Shown here: in pieces, positions 1-6,889 of the stretch
Layout of the letters: the number at the start of each line of letters is the position of its first letter
Position numbering within the stretch: the first letter of the stretch is position 1
Assembly (NCBI GenBank): GCA_005877225.1
Contig: VBPK01000006.1
Location: forward strand, 1 to 11,331
DNA length: 11,331 nucleotides
Source of the DNA: Nitrososphaerota archaeon
GTDB taxonomy: Archaea > Thermoproteota > Nitrososphaeria > Nitrososphaerales > Gagatemarchaeaceae
Direction: 5' to 3'
Made by a program: the position numbers and the translations under genes
Notes under the pieces: generated by a model
What the model saw: only the letters and a program-made list of their open reading frames with translations
What the model was told of the DNA's origin: nothing
Databases searched by the model: none

Positions 1-33
1 TGGCAGGAGGGAATTTCGGAGGTGATCAGATGA
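1..33 (+). CDS. C-terminal end of an upstream CDS (partial, unidentified)
   Basis: Frame 1 is open from the window edge and ends in TGA at 31-33, reading WQEGISEVIR before the stop. Its stop overlaps the lysW start as ATGA (30-33), the usual sign of translational coupling in an operon. Ten residues are too few to name a protein; another gene of the LysW pathway would be the natural guess, but nothing here proves it, and an open frame this short could also be chance. Confidence 0.35.
   Translation, partial: WQEGISEVIR
18..27 (+). promoter_or_regulatory. Strong Shine-Dalgarno sequence for lysW
   Basis: GGAGGTGATC is an essentially perfect match to the anti-Shine-Dalgarno end of 16S rRNA. The GGAGG core lies 7 nt before the ATG at 30. 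It settles the lysW start, because the lysW frame is also open upstream to the window edge. Confidence 0.8.
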
Positions 34-200
34 ACTGTCAGGAGTGCGATGGGCCCTTGGTTCTTCCGTCTGACGCCATCCAGGGTGAGATCGTCAGTTG
101 CGGAGACTGCGGCGCCTCCTACGAGCTGGTCAAGAGTGCCAACCCCGAGCTCTTCACCCTAAGACCAGCAGAGCTAGAAGAGGAAGATTGGGGAGAGTAA
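30..200 (+). CDS. lysW: LysW, amino-group carrier protein for lysine/arginine biosynthesis
   Basis: A 56-residue acidic carrier protein. In the LysW pathway the alpha-amino group of 2-aminoadipate (or of glutamate) is joined to the side chain of the C-terminal glutamate of LysW, which protects it while LysZ, LysY, LysJ and LysK act on the bound intermediate in the cytoplasm. Seen in the sequence: a small zinc-ribbon with C3-x2-C6 and C24-x2-C27, an acidic tail, and the diagnostic C-terminal EDWGE ending in the acceptor Glu56. The length is normal for the family. The ATG has a near-perfect Shine-Dalgarno sequence and overlaps an upstream stop. It is followed directly by lysX, its ligase. The gene itself shows no damage, unlike the two genes downstream. 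Confidence 0.95.
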   Translation: MNCQECDGPLVLPSDAIQGEIVSCGDCGASYELVKSANPELFTLRPAELEEEDWGE

Positions 201-203
201 CCG

Positions 204-949
204 ACGGCCTCCTTTACGATTCTTTACGACACGATACGCTGGGAAGAGAAGGCCATCTCGGACGCCGCGAAGAAGAAAGGCGTCCCCCACACTCTCCTCG
301 ATTCCAAGGACCTTACCCTCGAACTGAGCTCGAGAAGTGAGCTGGATGACCACGTCGTCCTTCAGAGATGCGTGAGCTACTTCAGGAACCTGCACTCGAC
401 GGCCGCACTCGAGCACCTGGGACACAGAGTGGTCAACAACTTCCGGTCTGCGTGGACCTGCGGAAACAAGCTTTTCTGCACCCTTGCGCTGATGAAGGGA
501 CGGATCCCAACCCCGAGGACCAGCCTCGCCTTCACCGAGGACTCTGCGATGAAGGCGATCGAGGAGATCGGCTATCCCGCGGTCCTCAAGCCCGTCGTAG
601 GGAGCTGGGGGAGGCTCTCCGCCTTGGTCAAGGACCGCGATATGGCGAGCGCCATCCTCGAGGATAGGGAACAGATGTTCCCCCTCTACCGGGTCTACTA
701 TCTGCAGGAATTCGTCAAGGGGGGAAGGCGTCGAACTGCAAGATAACACAGGAACTTGCCGAACTCTCCGCCCGTGCCGCGGAGGTGGTCGGTGGGGAGA
801 TCGTGGGTGTCGACCTGATGGAGAGCGCGGAAGGTCTCGTCGTCCATGAGGTGAACAATACGATAGAGTTCAAGAACACTGTCCCTGCCACCGGCGTCAA
901 CATACCCTCGCTGATGGTCGATTACCTTATCTCCGCAGGGAAGAGATGA
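204..949 (+). pseudogene. lysX: LysX, LysW-2-aminoadipate (or glutamate) ligase, disrupted
   Basis: ATP-grasp ligase that attaches the amino acid to the C-terminal Glu of LysW. The first part is in frame with 219-746: it starts ILYDTIRWEEKA and includes GYPAVLKPVVGSWGRL and YYLQEFVK, all typical of LysX. After the lysine at about 716-718 the frame jumps. Family sequence resumes in another frame at about 718 with GGKASNC, then EIVGVDLMES and HEVNNTIEFKNT, ending at TGA 947-949. Against the Thermus LysX I remember, about 31 residues are missing, covering the PGRDIRxFVVG to WxTNTAR segment with substrate/nucleotide contacts. The missing length must be 3n+1 nt. There is also no ATG, GTG or TTG in frame between the lysW stop (198-200) and 372; the likely old start is ACG at 204 (one base from ATG) or ATT at 219. 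As written no active enzyme can be made. True decay and assembly error are both possible. Confidence 0.88.
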
Positions 950-956
950 ACGATGC

Positions 957-1992
957 GTGGCTGACAAGGCCTCCGACCTGCTGGTCGACGTCCTCAGGGT
1001 CTACTCCCCGACTGCCAGTGAGGGAAGGCTCGCTTCTCTCATCAAGAGTAGGATGGAGTCCGACTTCGGGTACGAGAATGTCCAGACAGACGAGGCTGGA
1101 AACGTTGTCGCGGAGGTGGGTGAGAGTGAAGGACGGGAGAGTCTTCGGGAGGGGCGCCGTCGATGCAAAGTCTGCGCTTTGCGCGATGATCGCCGCGGGG
1201 TCCGCCCTACAGGATGCGCGCATGAGGGTCGTCGTCGCCTGCGTTACTAGGGAGGAGGGGGATGGACTGGGGATTCAGAGCTTGATCAAGGGCGGCAGGA
1301 AGTTCGACTTCGCAGTCTTCGGCGAACCCGGTGGGAACGGCAGGATAACCGTCGGATACCGTGGCAGGCTCGGTGCCACCCTCACGACCCGCACCGAGGG
1401 TGGGCACGCCGGGTCGCCCTGGGCTCACGAAAGCGCGGTGGATGCTTCGCTATCGATTCTCGAGAGACTGAAGAAGTATGAGCAGGAACACCTGGTGGCC
1501 GATGATCACTTTCGCTCTCTCTCCCTCTGCTTGACTATGATCAGAGGGGGGACCTATCACAACGTCCTTCCGAGTCAAGCGAGGCTAACGCTCGACGTCC
1601 GGGTTCCGGTGGGAATGAATTGCGCTCAGGTCGAGTCGGAGATTCGGAGTATCGTCTCCCGACAAAAGCCAAGAGAGGACTCAACCAGGTTTAAGGTGGA
1701 GTTCGAGGGCGGGACCGAGCCCTATGAAGCAGACCCGACTTCCCCGCTACTCAGGGCCTTCCGCCGCGCGATAATCCTGACGTCAAAACAGAGGCCCGTG
1801 ATGGTTCGGAAGACCGGCACCGGGGACATGAACACCCTCGCAAGTCTGCGGGGGATTCCCTGCCTCACATACGGCCCGGGGGAGGCCAGCCTCTCCCACA
1901 CGAGACATGAGTCGGTCGAGCTGAGCGACTACCTGAAGAGCATCTCCGTCATAACCGAGGCGCTCAGGCAGCTTGAGAGGCTATCTGGCTAG
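957..1992 (+). pseudogene. lysK: LysK, LysW-lysine/ornithine hydrolase (M20-type metallopeptidase), disrupted
   Basis: LysK releases lysine (or ornithine) from LysW, the last step of the pathway. The N-terminus runs in frame from GTG 957 (ADKASDLLVDVLRVYSPT ... NVVAEVG, to about 1120). The rest is in another frame from about 1120 (VRVKDGRVFGRGAVDAKS) to TAG 1990-1992. The second part keeps the bridging metal Asp in AVDAKS, the catalytic EE of TREEGDG, the metal Glu of GEPGG, the dimer-loop GGHAGSPW, the substrate-site KTGTGDMNT and the final metal His of HTRHES. What is absent is the usual first metal-ligand motif (GHxDTVPG type): some 20-25 residues are gone and the missing length must be 3n+2 nt. 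The frames overlap while open, but simple frameshifting could not restore the lost metal ligand. An ATG at 946 is in the C-terminal frame but gives non-family sequence until about 1120. The GTG lies 7 nt after the lysX stop. Either a pseudogene or an assembly collapse. Confidence 0.88.
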
Positions 1993-2002
1993 CTAGCTCT
2001 CT

Positions 2003-2857
2003 CTATCTTCCGCCTATCCCGCACCCGTCTCGGAGCCCCTTCGAAATGTTGCGAGCCACGAGCAGGGGGGTGAGTAGGAGAACGGGGAGGCTGACGACGA
2101 CGAAGGCGAGCTGATAGGGCGCGAGTGCCACGGCCAACGAAGTGGAAGCGAGTCCACCCAGGCTGCCCCCAAGAAAGTAGCCTGCACAGGTGGGGCAGGA
2201 CGTGAAGAGTGCCACCGCGGCTCCGAAGCCGCTGATCCACATGTGCCTCGACCCCCTCGGCCTGTTCCTGAAGGCGAAAGAGGCGACAGCGGAGTTGAAC
2301 GCGATGAGGATCGGGACGACGACGAGCAGCAGCAGGTCGAGCGGGACAAGCTGCAGCCCGAGGTGAAGCTGAGGCAAGAGGTAGACGACAATCATCGGAA
2401 TCGTCCCGTAGCCTCCGCAACACGCAACCGCGCTCCAACTCGTCGATGTGACGCCGTAGGCTTGTGTAAAGTCGACCGAGGGTTGGTAGACGACCATGCT
2501 GGAGACGACAGCGTAGAAGATGGCGTAGAGAATTCCCACGGTCACCCCGATTCTCACGTCTCTCCTCGATTTCAGGGCGTTGACCAAGACCTCCGCGGCG
2601 CTCCATCTGCCATCCGCTCGCCCGACGGGCGGTTCGAGCCCCCTATAGAGAGAGTACGACCCCAGCACGATCAGAAATAGACTGACCGACTCAAGGAAGA
2701 AGAAGCGTGCGACTTGCCCCTCGACGGTTGTCCTCCCATCGCTCCAGATGACAGTCTGCGAGTAGAACCAGATTAACATCTGCAGAAGAATTAGCGTTGA
2801 GCCAGCAGCGACCGCGGCCGCGCCGACGCGCCCGTAAGCGCCAAACGGTTTCAACAT
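2003..2857 (-). CDS. Polytopic membrane protein with CC and CxxC motifs, unknown function
   Basis: A 284-residue integral membrane protein that I cannot assign to a characterised family. Hydrophobic segments lie near residues 13-35, 50-70, 103-124, 145-162, 170-195, 208-230 and 240-265, giving six or seven helices. Two cysteine motifs stand at or in membrane segments: ACCGGYG (C146, C147) and TSCPTCAG (C221, C224); a further Cys is at 279. Such paired cysteines could bind a metal or form a redox disulfide, but no thioredoxin fold or quinone-reductase signature is visible. I have an impression of similar proteins in thaumarchaeal genomes, which is memory and not a search. The ATG at 2857 lies about 25 nt downstream of a TATA-like element, so the mRNA is probably leaderless. 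It is convergent with lysK (10-nt gap) and in the same direction as ilvA, but with its own promoter. Confidence 0.85.
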   Translation of the reverse strand: MLKPFGAYGRVGAAAVAAGSTLILLQMLIWFYSQTVIWSDGRTTVEGQVARFFFLESVSLFLIVLGSYSLYRGLEPPVGRADGRWSAAEVLVNALKSRRDVRIGVTVGILYAIFYAVVSSMVVYQPSVDFTQAYGVTSTSWSAVACCGGYGTIPMIVVYLLPQLHLGLQLVPLDLLLLVVVPILIAFNSAVASFAFRNRPRGSRHMWISGFGAAVALFTSCPTCAGYFLGGSLGGLASTSLAVALAPYQLAFVVVSLPVLLLTPLLVARNISKGLRDGCGIGGR

Positions 2858-2877
2858 GCCCTTGCGACGGTCGGCCG

Positions 2878-2886
2878 CTTTTTAAG
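2878..2886 (-). promoter_or_regulatory. TATA box for the membrane-protein gene
   Basis: On the minus strand the sequence reads CTTAAAAAG, centred about 25 nt upstream of the A of the ATG at 2857. That spacing puts transcription start at or next to the ATG, as expected for a leaderless archaeal transcript. The site lies in the 38-nt gap after the ilvA stop and stands out in otherwise GC-rich DNA. Confidence 0.6.
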
Positions 2887-2895
2887 TTGATTACG

Positions 2896-4110
2896 CTACC
2901 TAAGAACCCTGTATCGCAACCCAGCGCCCGCGAGTCCCGCCATGAGCCTCTTCGTGTGAGAACTGTTCTGCGTCTCGACGCTGAGCACTACGGTGGCTCT
3001 TCCCAGAGGGACGTTCGAGCCCATCCTTTGATGAGCCACGTCGACGACGTTGGCTTTAGCCTCGGCGACTGCATCGATGATCTCGCGGAGGGCACCCGGC
3101 CTGTCGGCGAGGGCGAACTCGAGCCGCAGCAACCTGTGTTCCATCTCCAGCCCCTTCGCCACCATCTGGTCAAGGGTGTACATGTCGATGTTTCCTCCGC
3201 TTATCACAACCGCGCACTTCTTCCCCCTCACGTTGACCGCCCCCGACAAGACCGCTGCGAGTCCAGCCGCCCCGGCCGGCTCCGCGAGAGTCTTCGCCCT
3301 CTCGAGCAGGAGAAAAATCGCCTTCGCAATCTCCGCATCGCTTACGAGGACGACCCCGTCCAGGTATCTCTTCAGCAGCTTGAGCGTGATCTTCCCCGGC
3401 TCCTTTACGGCTATCCCGTCGGCGAGAGTTTCCCTCGATTCTATCTTGCCTACCCTCCCTTGCCCGAGCGCCCTGTACACCGTTGGATAAGCTTCGGATT
3501 GCACGCCGATGATTTTCACCTTCGGATTTATCGCCTTCATCGCGACCGCGACGCCAGAGGCCAGCCCTCCGCCGCCGACCGGGATGATGACCTCATCGAG
3601 TTCGGGCTGCTCATCGGCCATCTCGAGACCTATCGTCCCTTGCCCCGAAATTACCTTCTTGTCCTCGAAGGCATGTATCAGGACCATCCCTTCTTTCCGA
3701 GAAATCTCCTGAGCCCTCTTCATCGCGTCATCGAAGGTCCTCCCGCTTAACAGGAGGCTTGCCCCGTATCCCTTCGTGGCATCTACCTTCGCGGGGGACG
3801 CCTGCTCCGGCATCACTATGGTCGACTTCACCCCGAGGAGGGATGCCGAGTAGGCCACCCCCTGAGCGTGGTTCCCCGCGGAGGCGGCGACTACCCCGTG
3901 CCTCCTCTCAGCCGCCGACAGTGAGGAGATCTTGACGTAGGCGCCCCTCGTCTTGAACGAGCCTGTCTTCTGAAGGTTCTCAAGCTTCAGGTAGAACTCA
4001 GACGAAGTCAGCTCGCTGAACGTCCTCGACCTGTCGAGAGGAGTCTCTCTCACGACACCCCTGAGAACCTGCTTTGCTTCCTCGACGTCGGCAAGCGTCA
4101 CCTCGCTCAT
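2896..4110 (-). CDS. ilvA: Threonine ammonia-lyase (threonine dehydratase) with C-terminal ACT domain
   Basis: PLP-dependent enzyme that deaminates threonine to 2-oxobutanoate, feeding isoleucine synthesis or threonine catabolism; serine can also be a substrate in this family. Starting at MSEVTLADVEEA the protein has 404 residues. The PLP lysine is K53 in TGSFKTRGA; ASAGNHAQG (76-84) binds substrate; the phosphate loop is PVGGGGLASG (177-186); ISGGNID (303-309) completes the cofactor site. An ACT-type regulatory domain covers about 327-404 (LEFALADRPGALREI), as in the shorter ilvA/tdcB-like enzymes with one ACT domain. The frame is open further upstream, but ATG 4110 fits the family N-terminus and gives an ATGA overlap with the lplA stop (4107-4110), so the two are translationally coupled. 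ACT domains suggest feedback control by an amino acid, unproven here. Confidence 0.93.
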   Translation of the reverse strand: MSEVTLADVEEAKQVLRGVVRETPLDRSRTFSELTSSEFYLKLENLQKTGSFKTRGAYVKISSLSAAERRHGVVAASAGNHAQGVAYSASLLGVKSTIVMPEQASPAKVDATKGYGASLLLSGRTFDDAMKRAQEISRKEGMVLIHAFEDKKVISGQGTIGLEMADEQPELDEVIIPVGGGGLASGVAVAMKAINPKVKIIGVQSEAYPTVYRALGQGRVGKIESRETLADGIAVKEPGKITLKLLKRYLDGVVLVSDAEIAKAIFLLLERAKTLAEPAGAAGLAAVLSGAVNVRGKKCAVVISGGNIDMYTLDQMVAKGLEMEHRLLRLEFALADRPGALREIIDAVAEAKANVVDVAHQRMGSNVPLGRATVVLSVETQNSSHTKRLMAGLAGAGLRYRVLR

Positions 4111-4877
4111 GCGGGGGTGCCACCCTCGGCGAATGGGTCTCCAAGGTTCCATTCCGCTCTTCCGTATTTCTCGTTGTGAAGCATCTTGGCCATCTCGAGC
4201 TCCTCGGAGGACGGCTGACTCGCTTCGAAGCGGCACTCACCCGACTCTTCTAGAACCGCCTTTATCTCTAGCCGAAAAATCTCGTACGTAACCCAGGTAT
4301 TCGCCACCTTCATTGGGTTGCTCCTGACGTACTTCTTCTCCGCCACTTCTCTCACAGGGGTCGTTACTCTCGCGACCTCCTCGAGGTCTGCGCTCGCGAG
4401 AAGAGTCCCGTGGCAGAGAAGACCAGAGTTAGAGACGTACGCGGCCATCCCGCACGCCTTCCCCACCTCGTTGACGATCCTGTTCGGGGGGTCGAACCTG
4501 CTCTCTACTCCGCAGTTCCTCAGCGCTCTGACCACTACCGAGGAGGCGAGGCGGAAGACAGCCCGAGGGTCACGTTCAAACGTCAGGCCGTTATTATCGA
4601 ACCAGGCCGGGATGAAGAGGGACCAGTTGATGTTTCCCGGTCCGTTGTAGACCGCCCCGCCCGCCGTGAACCGCCTGACGACCGGGATCCGCTTCTTCGC
4701 GCAGTAGGCGAGGTCGGTTTCGAGCCTCGCGAGCTGGGCCCTCCCAATGATGACGGATAGGCTGTTCCGCCAGACTCGAGCGGTCACTCTCTTCAGCCCC
4801 CGAAAGATTGCCTCCTCGAGTGCGAAGTCTGCGTACGGGTCCTCGCAACTCGCGCTAAGAAACCTCCCTTGCAACAA
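4107..4877 (-). CDS. lplA: Lipoate-protein ligase A family protein (BPL/LplA/LipB fold)
   Basis: The family activates lipoate (or octanoate) with ATP and transfers it to a lysine of E2 or GcvH proteins. Family marks in this 256-residue protein: RRFTAGGAVYNGPGNINWS (68-86), corresponding to the RRxxGGGAVYHDxGNLN motif; the catalytic-type lysine K140 in VGKACGMAAY; and HGTLL (156-160). The length matches the large N-terminal domain only, as in Thermoplasma LplA, which needs a separate small partner LplB; no LplB-like gene is in the window. The residues near 226-246 (LEMAKMLHNEKYGRAEWN) resemble the usual end of the domain. The start is TTG at 4877, or TTG one codon later; no ATG or GTG lies upstream in frame. 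A weak TATA-like site is 29 nt ahead. Octanoyl/lipoyl transfer versus ligase activity cannot be separated from sequence alone. Confidence 0.88.
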   Translation of the reverse strand: MLQGRFLSASCEDPYADFALEEAIFRGLKRVTARVWRNSLSVIIGRAQLARLETDLAYCAKKRIPVVRRFTAGGAVYNGPGNINWSLFIPAWFDNNGLTFERDPRAVFRLASSVVVRALRNCGVESRFDPPNRIVNEVGKACGMAAYVSNSGLLCHGTLLASADLEEVARVTTPVREVAEKKYVRSNPMKVANTWVTYEIFRLEIKAVLEESGECRFEASQPSSEELEMAKMLHNEKYGRAEWNLGDPFAEGGTPA

Positions 4878-4901
4878 CGACGCCCAACCAAACGGGCGGT
4901 G

Positions 4902-4911
4902 CGTTAAGAGT
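4902..4911 (-). promoter_or_regulatory. Possible TATA element for the lplA-ilvA operon
   Basis: Minus strand ACTCTTAACG, centred about 29 nt upstream of the TTG at 4877, is the only AT-rich patch in the 39-nt divergent gap between lplA and the archease gene. It is too close (about 10 nt) to the archease ATG at 4917 to serve that gene in the usual way, so the archease promoter is not obvious. Confidence 0.35.
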
Positions 4912-4916
4912 TTTGA

Positions 4917-5372
4917 ATGGCCGACGGAAGGCGGGGACGACGACGCCTCTTGCCCTTCAGATTTCTCGATAACGTCGCTATCGCTGACGTCGCCTTCGAG
5001 GCGAGGGGGAGAACGCTCCCTGCCCTCTTCGAGAGCTGCGCGAGGGCCCTGACAGAGGTAATGGTCGACAGGAGAAGCGTCAGACCAAGGAGGGTGGAGA
5101 GGATTACCCTGACATCTGATAGCACCGAGAACCTCCTCTACGACTTTCTGACAGACCTCATAATCAGGAAGGACGTCGAATCTATCCTCTTCAAAGAGTT
5201 CCTGGTCTCCCTCGACAAGTCAGGAAGGAAACTGAAGTGCGTGGCGAGAGGTGAGTTGATCGACAGGGAGAGGCATCGTCTGAGAAACGACGTAAAGGCG
5301 GTGACAACGCACCTCTTCGGAATCAAGAGGTCCGGTAAGGGGTTCTCAGCAACCGTCGTCCTCGACATCTAG
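4917..5372 (+). CDS. Archease, activator of the RtcB RNA ligase
   Basis: Archease helps RtcB to be guanylylated and to turn over during tRNA splicing and RNA repair. The 151-residue protein has the family core: FLDNVAIADVAFEARG (about 16-31) with the conserved Asp of the AD motif, LFESCARALTEVMVD (about 37-51), ENLLYDFLTDLI (71-82), GELIDRERH, then DVKAVTTHLFGI and a C-terminal LDI whose Asp is the metal-binding residue of the family. Where many archeases have His just before this block (DHxAxAD) this one has Asn. The first 12 residues are Arg-rich and not conserved, so the true start could be TTG near 4948 instead of ATG 4917; neither has a clear ribosome-binding site. It lies directly upstream of rtcB, which supports the functional call. 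Confidence 0.9.
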   Translation: MADGRRGRRRLLPFRFLDNVAIADVAFEARGRTLPALFESCARALTEVMVDRRSVRPRRVERITLTSDSTENLLYDFLTDLIIRKDVESILFKEFLVSLDKSGRKLKCVARGELIDRERHRLRNDVKAVTTHLFGIKRSGKGFSATVVLDI

Positions 5373-5382
5373 CCACAGCGCC

Positions 5383-5395
5383 AAAGACTTATAGT
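5383..5395 (+). promoter_or_regulatory. BRE/TATA promoter for rtcB
   Basis: A purine-rich BRE-like CAAAGA is followed by CTTATAGT (5388-5395). The expected transcription start is about 5417-5421. rtcB can therefore be transcribed on its own although it follows the archease gene by only 55 nt. Confidence 0.6.
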
Positions 5396-5427
5396 CGCGG
5401 ACGCCGTCGCACCAGCAGGGATGGTTC

Positions 5428-6885
5428 TTGCTTAGCAACTTTGCTATGAAACAGGTTTCCGACGTCCTGTGGGAGATTCCACCGAGCTACAAGCCGGGGA
5501 TGAGGGTTCCTGCACGGATCTACGCAAACCGGGAGCTCCTCCAGGCGATGGACAGGATCGTCTTCGAGCAGGTCACCAACGTCGCCTGCCTACCCGGGAT
5601 AATTCGTTACTCTTACGCGATGGCGGACGCGCACTGGGGGTACGGCTTCCCGATCGGCGGGGTCGCGGCCTTCGACGTAGAGAAGGGCGTCATCTCTCCC
5701 GGGGGGATAGGTTTCGATATCAATTGTGGGATGCGCCTACTCAGGACGAACCTGAGGCTCGGCGAGGTGAAGCCGAAGGTACGGGAGCTAGTCGACCTCC
5801 TGTTCCAGCTCGTTCCCGCGGGTGTCGGGGTAAAGGGAACCCAGCGGTTTGCAGAGACTCAGTTCGAGGAGATAACTAAATGGGGTGTGAAGTGGTGCGC
5901 CGAGCACGACCTTGCGTGGGAGGACGACCCCAGCCACGTCGAGGAGGGAGGGTACATCAAAGGCGCCGAGCCCAGCAAGGTGAGCGGGCAGGCGAAAAGC
6001 CGCGGCATCAGCCAGTTCGGAACTCTGGGGTCGGGGAATCACTACCTCGAGATTCAGGTCGTGGACCCAGCCCGGCACTTCGACCAGGTTCTTGCTCAGC
6101 ACTTCGGGATCGTCCATGAAGACCAGGTCGTCGTAATGATCCACTGCGGAAGCAGGGGCTTCGGGCACCAGATCGCGACAGATTATGTCAGGAACTTCGA
6201 AGGCGGGATGAAGAGAGCGGGAATCCAGGTGAGGGACAGGGAGCTCGCATCCCTCCCCTTCAACTCCAGAGAAGGGCAGGACTACTACGGAGCGATGGCT
6301 TGCGCCGCGAACTTCGCTTTCGTCAACCGCCAGGTAATCGTTCAGAAGATTAGGGAGGCGTTCGGGCGGGTCTTCCACAGGGACCCCGAGGCGCTGGGTA
6401 TGCACCTCGTCTACGACGTCTGCCACAACATCGCAAAGGTCGAGAGGCACACCTACGACGGCAGCACAGTCGAGGCGATCGTCCATCGGAAGGGGGCGAC
6501 GAGGAGCTTCGGTCCCGGCCACCCCGACATCCCTCCTCCTTACAGGAGCGTCGGGCAACCGGTGATAATCGGAGGCTCGATGGAAACGGGCTCCTACCTT
6601 TTGGTGGGGACTCAGAGGGCGATGGAGGAGACTTTCGGCTCGACCGCCCACGGCTCAGGTAGGACGATGTCCCGGACGGCAGCGAAGAAGAGCATCAGGG
6701 GACACGACCTTCAGAGGAAGATGCAGGAGAAGGGGATCTACGTCAAGGCAGCAACAATGGACGGCCTAGCAGAGGAGGCTGGGATGGCCTACAAGGACAT
6801 ATCCCAGGTCGTGGAGACGATGGACCGCGCAGGGATTTCGAAGAAGGTCGTCGCCCTCAGGCCAATCGGGAACGTGAAGGGTTGA
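5428..6885 (+). CDS. rtcB: RtcB, RNA-splicing ligase (3'-phosphate RNA ligase)
   Basis: GTP- and Mn-dependent ligase that joins 2',3'-cyclic phosphate and 5'-OH RNA ends in tRNA intron removal and RNA repair. Full length at 485 residues (family about 480). Key residues by alignment with the Pyrococcus horikoshii enzyme from memory: metal-site DINCG (Cys100), GSGNH (N204, H205), IHCGSRG (H239), VCHN (H333) and the guanylylated histidine H408 in STAHGSGR; also GYGFPIGGVAAFD (71-83) and VISPGGIGFD. All catalytic residues are present, so the enzyme should be active. The start is uncertain: TTG 5428 and ATG 5446 are in frame, and family homology begins at about DVLWEIPP. The archease partner lies upstream. 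It converges on the PAC2 gene with a 4-nt gap. Confidence 0.96.
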   Translation: MLSNFAMKQVSDVLWEIPPSYKPGMRVPARIYANRELLQAMDRIVFEQVTNVACLPGIIRYSYAMADAHWGYGFPIGGVAAFDVEKGVISPGGIGFDINCGMRLLRTNLRLGEVKPKVRELVDLLFQLVPAGVGVKGTQRFAETQFEEITKWGVKWCAEHDLAWEDDPSHVEEGGYIKGAEPSKVSGQAKSRGISQFGTLGSGNHYLEIQVVDPARHFDQVLAQHFGIVHEDQVVVMIHCGSRGFGHQIATDYVRNFEGGMKRAGIQVRDRELASLPFNSREGQDYYGAMACAANFAFVNRQVIVQKIREAFGRVFHRDPEALGMHLVYDVCHNIAKVERHTYDGSTVEAIVHRKGATRSFGPGHPDIPPPYRSVGQPVIIGGSMETGSYLLVGTQRAMEETFGSTAHGSGRTMSRTAAKKSIRGHDLQRKMQEKGIYVKAATMDGLAEEAGMAYKDISQVVETMDRAGISKKVVALRPIGNVKG

Positions 6886-6889
6886 TCCG

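Noticed and set aside
946..1120. Using ATG 946 as the start of a single uninterrupted LysK frame
   Set aside because: Residues from this frame before about 1120 (Ser/Arg/Trp-rich) do not match the family, while the GTG 957 frame gives the proper LysK N-terminus. The uninterrupted frame is an accident of the frameshift.
720..1130. Programmed ribosomal frameshifting in lysX or lysK
   Set aside because: Shifting the frame would not bring back the missing protein segments, including the first metal ligand of LysK.
4111..4236. 42-residue N-terminal extension of the threonine ammonia-lyase
   Set aside because: The extension lies over the lplA coding sequence, does not look like family sequence, and ATG 4110 gives both the expected N-terminus and a normal ATGA overlap.
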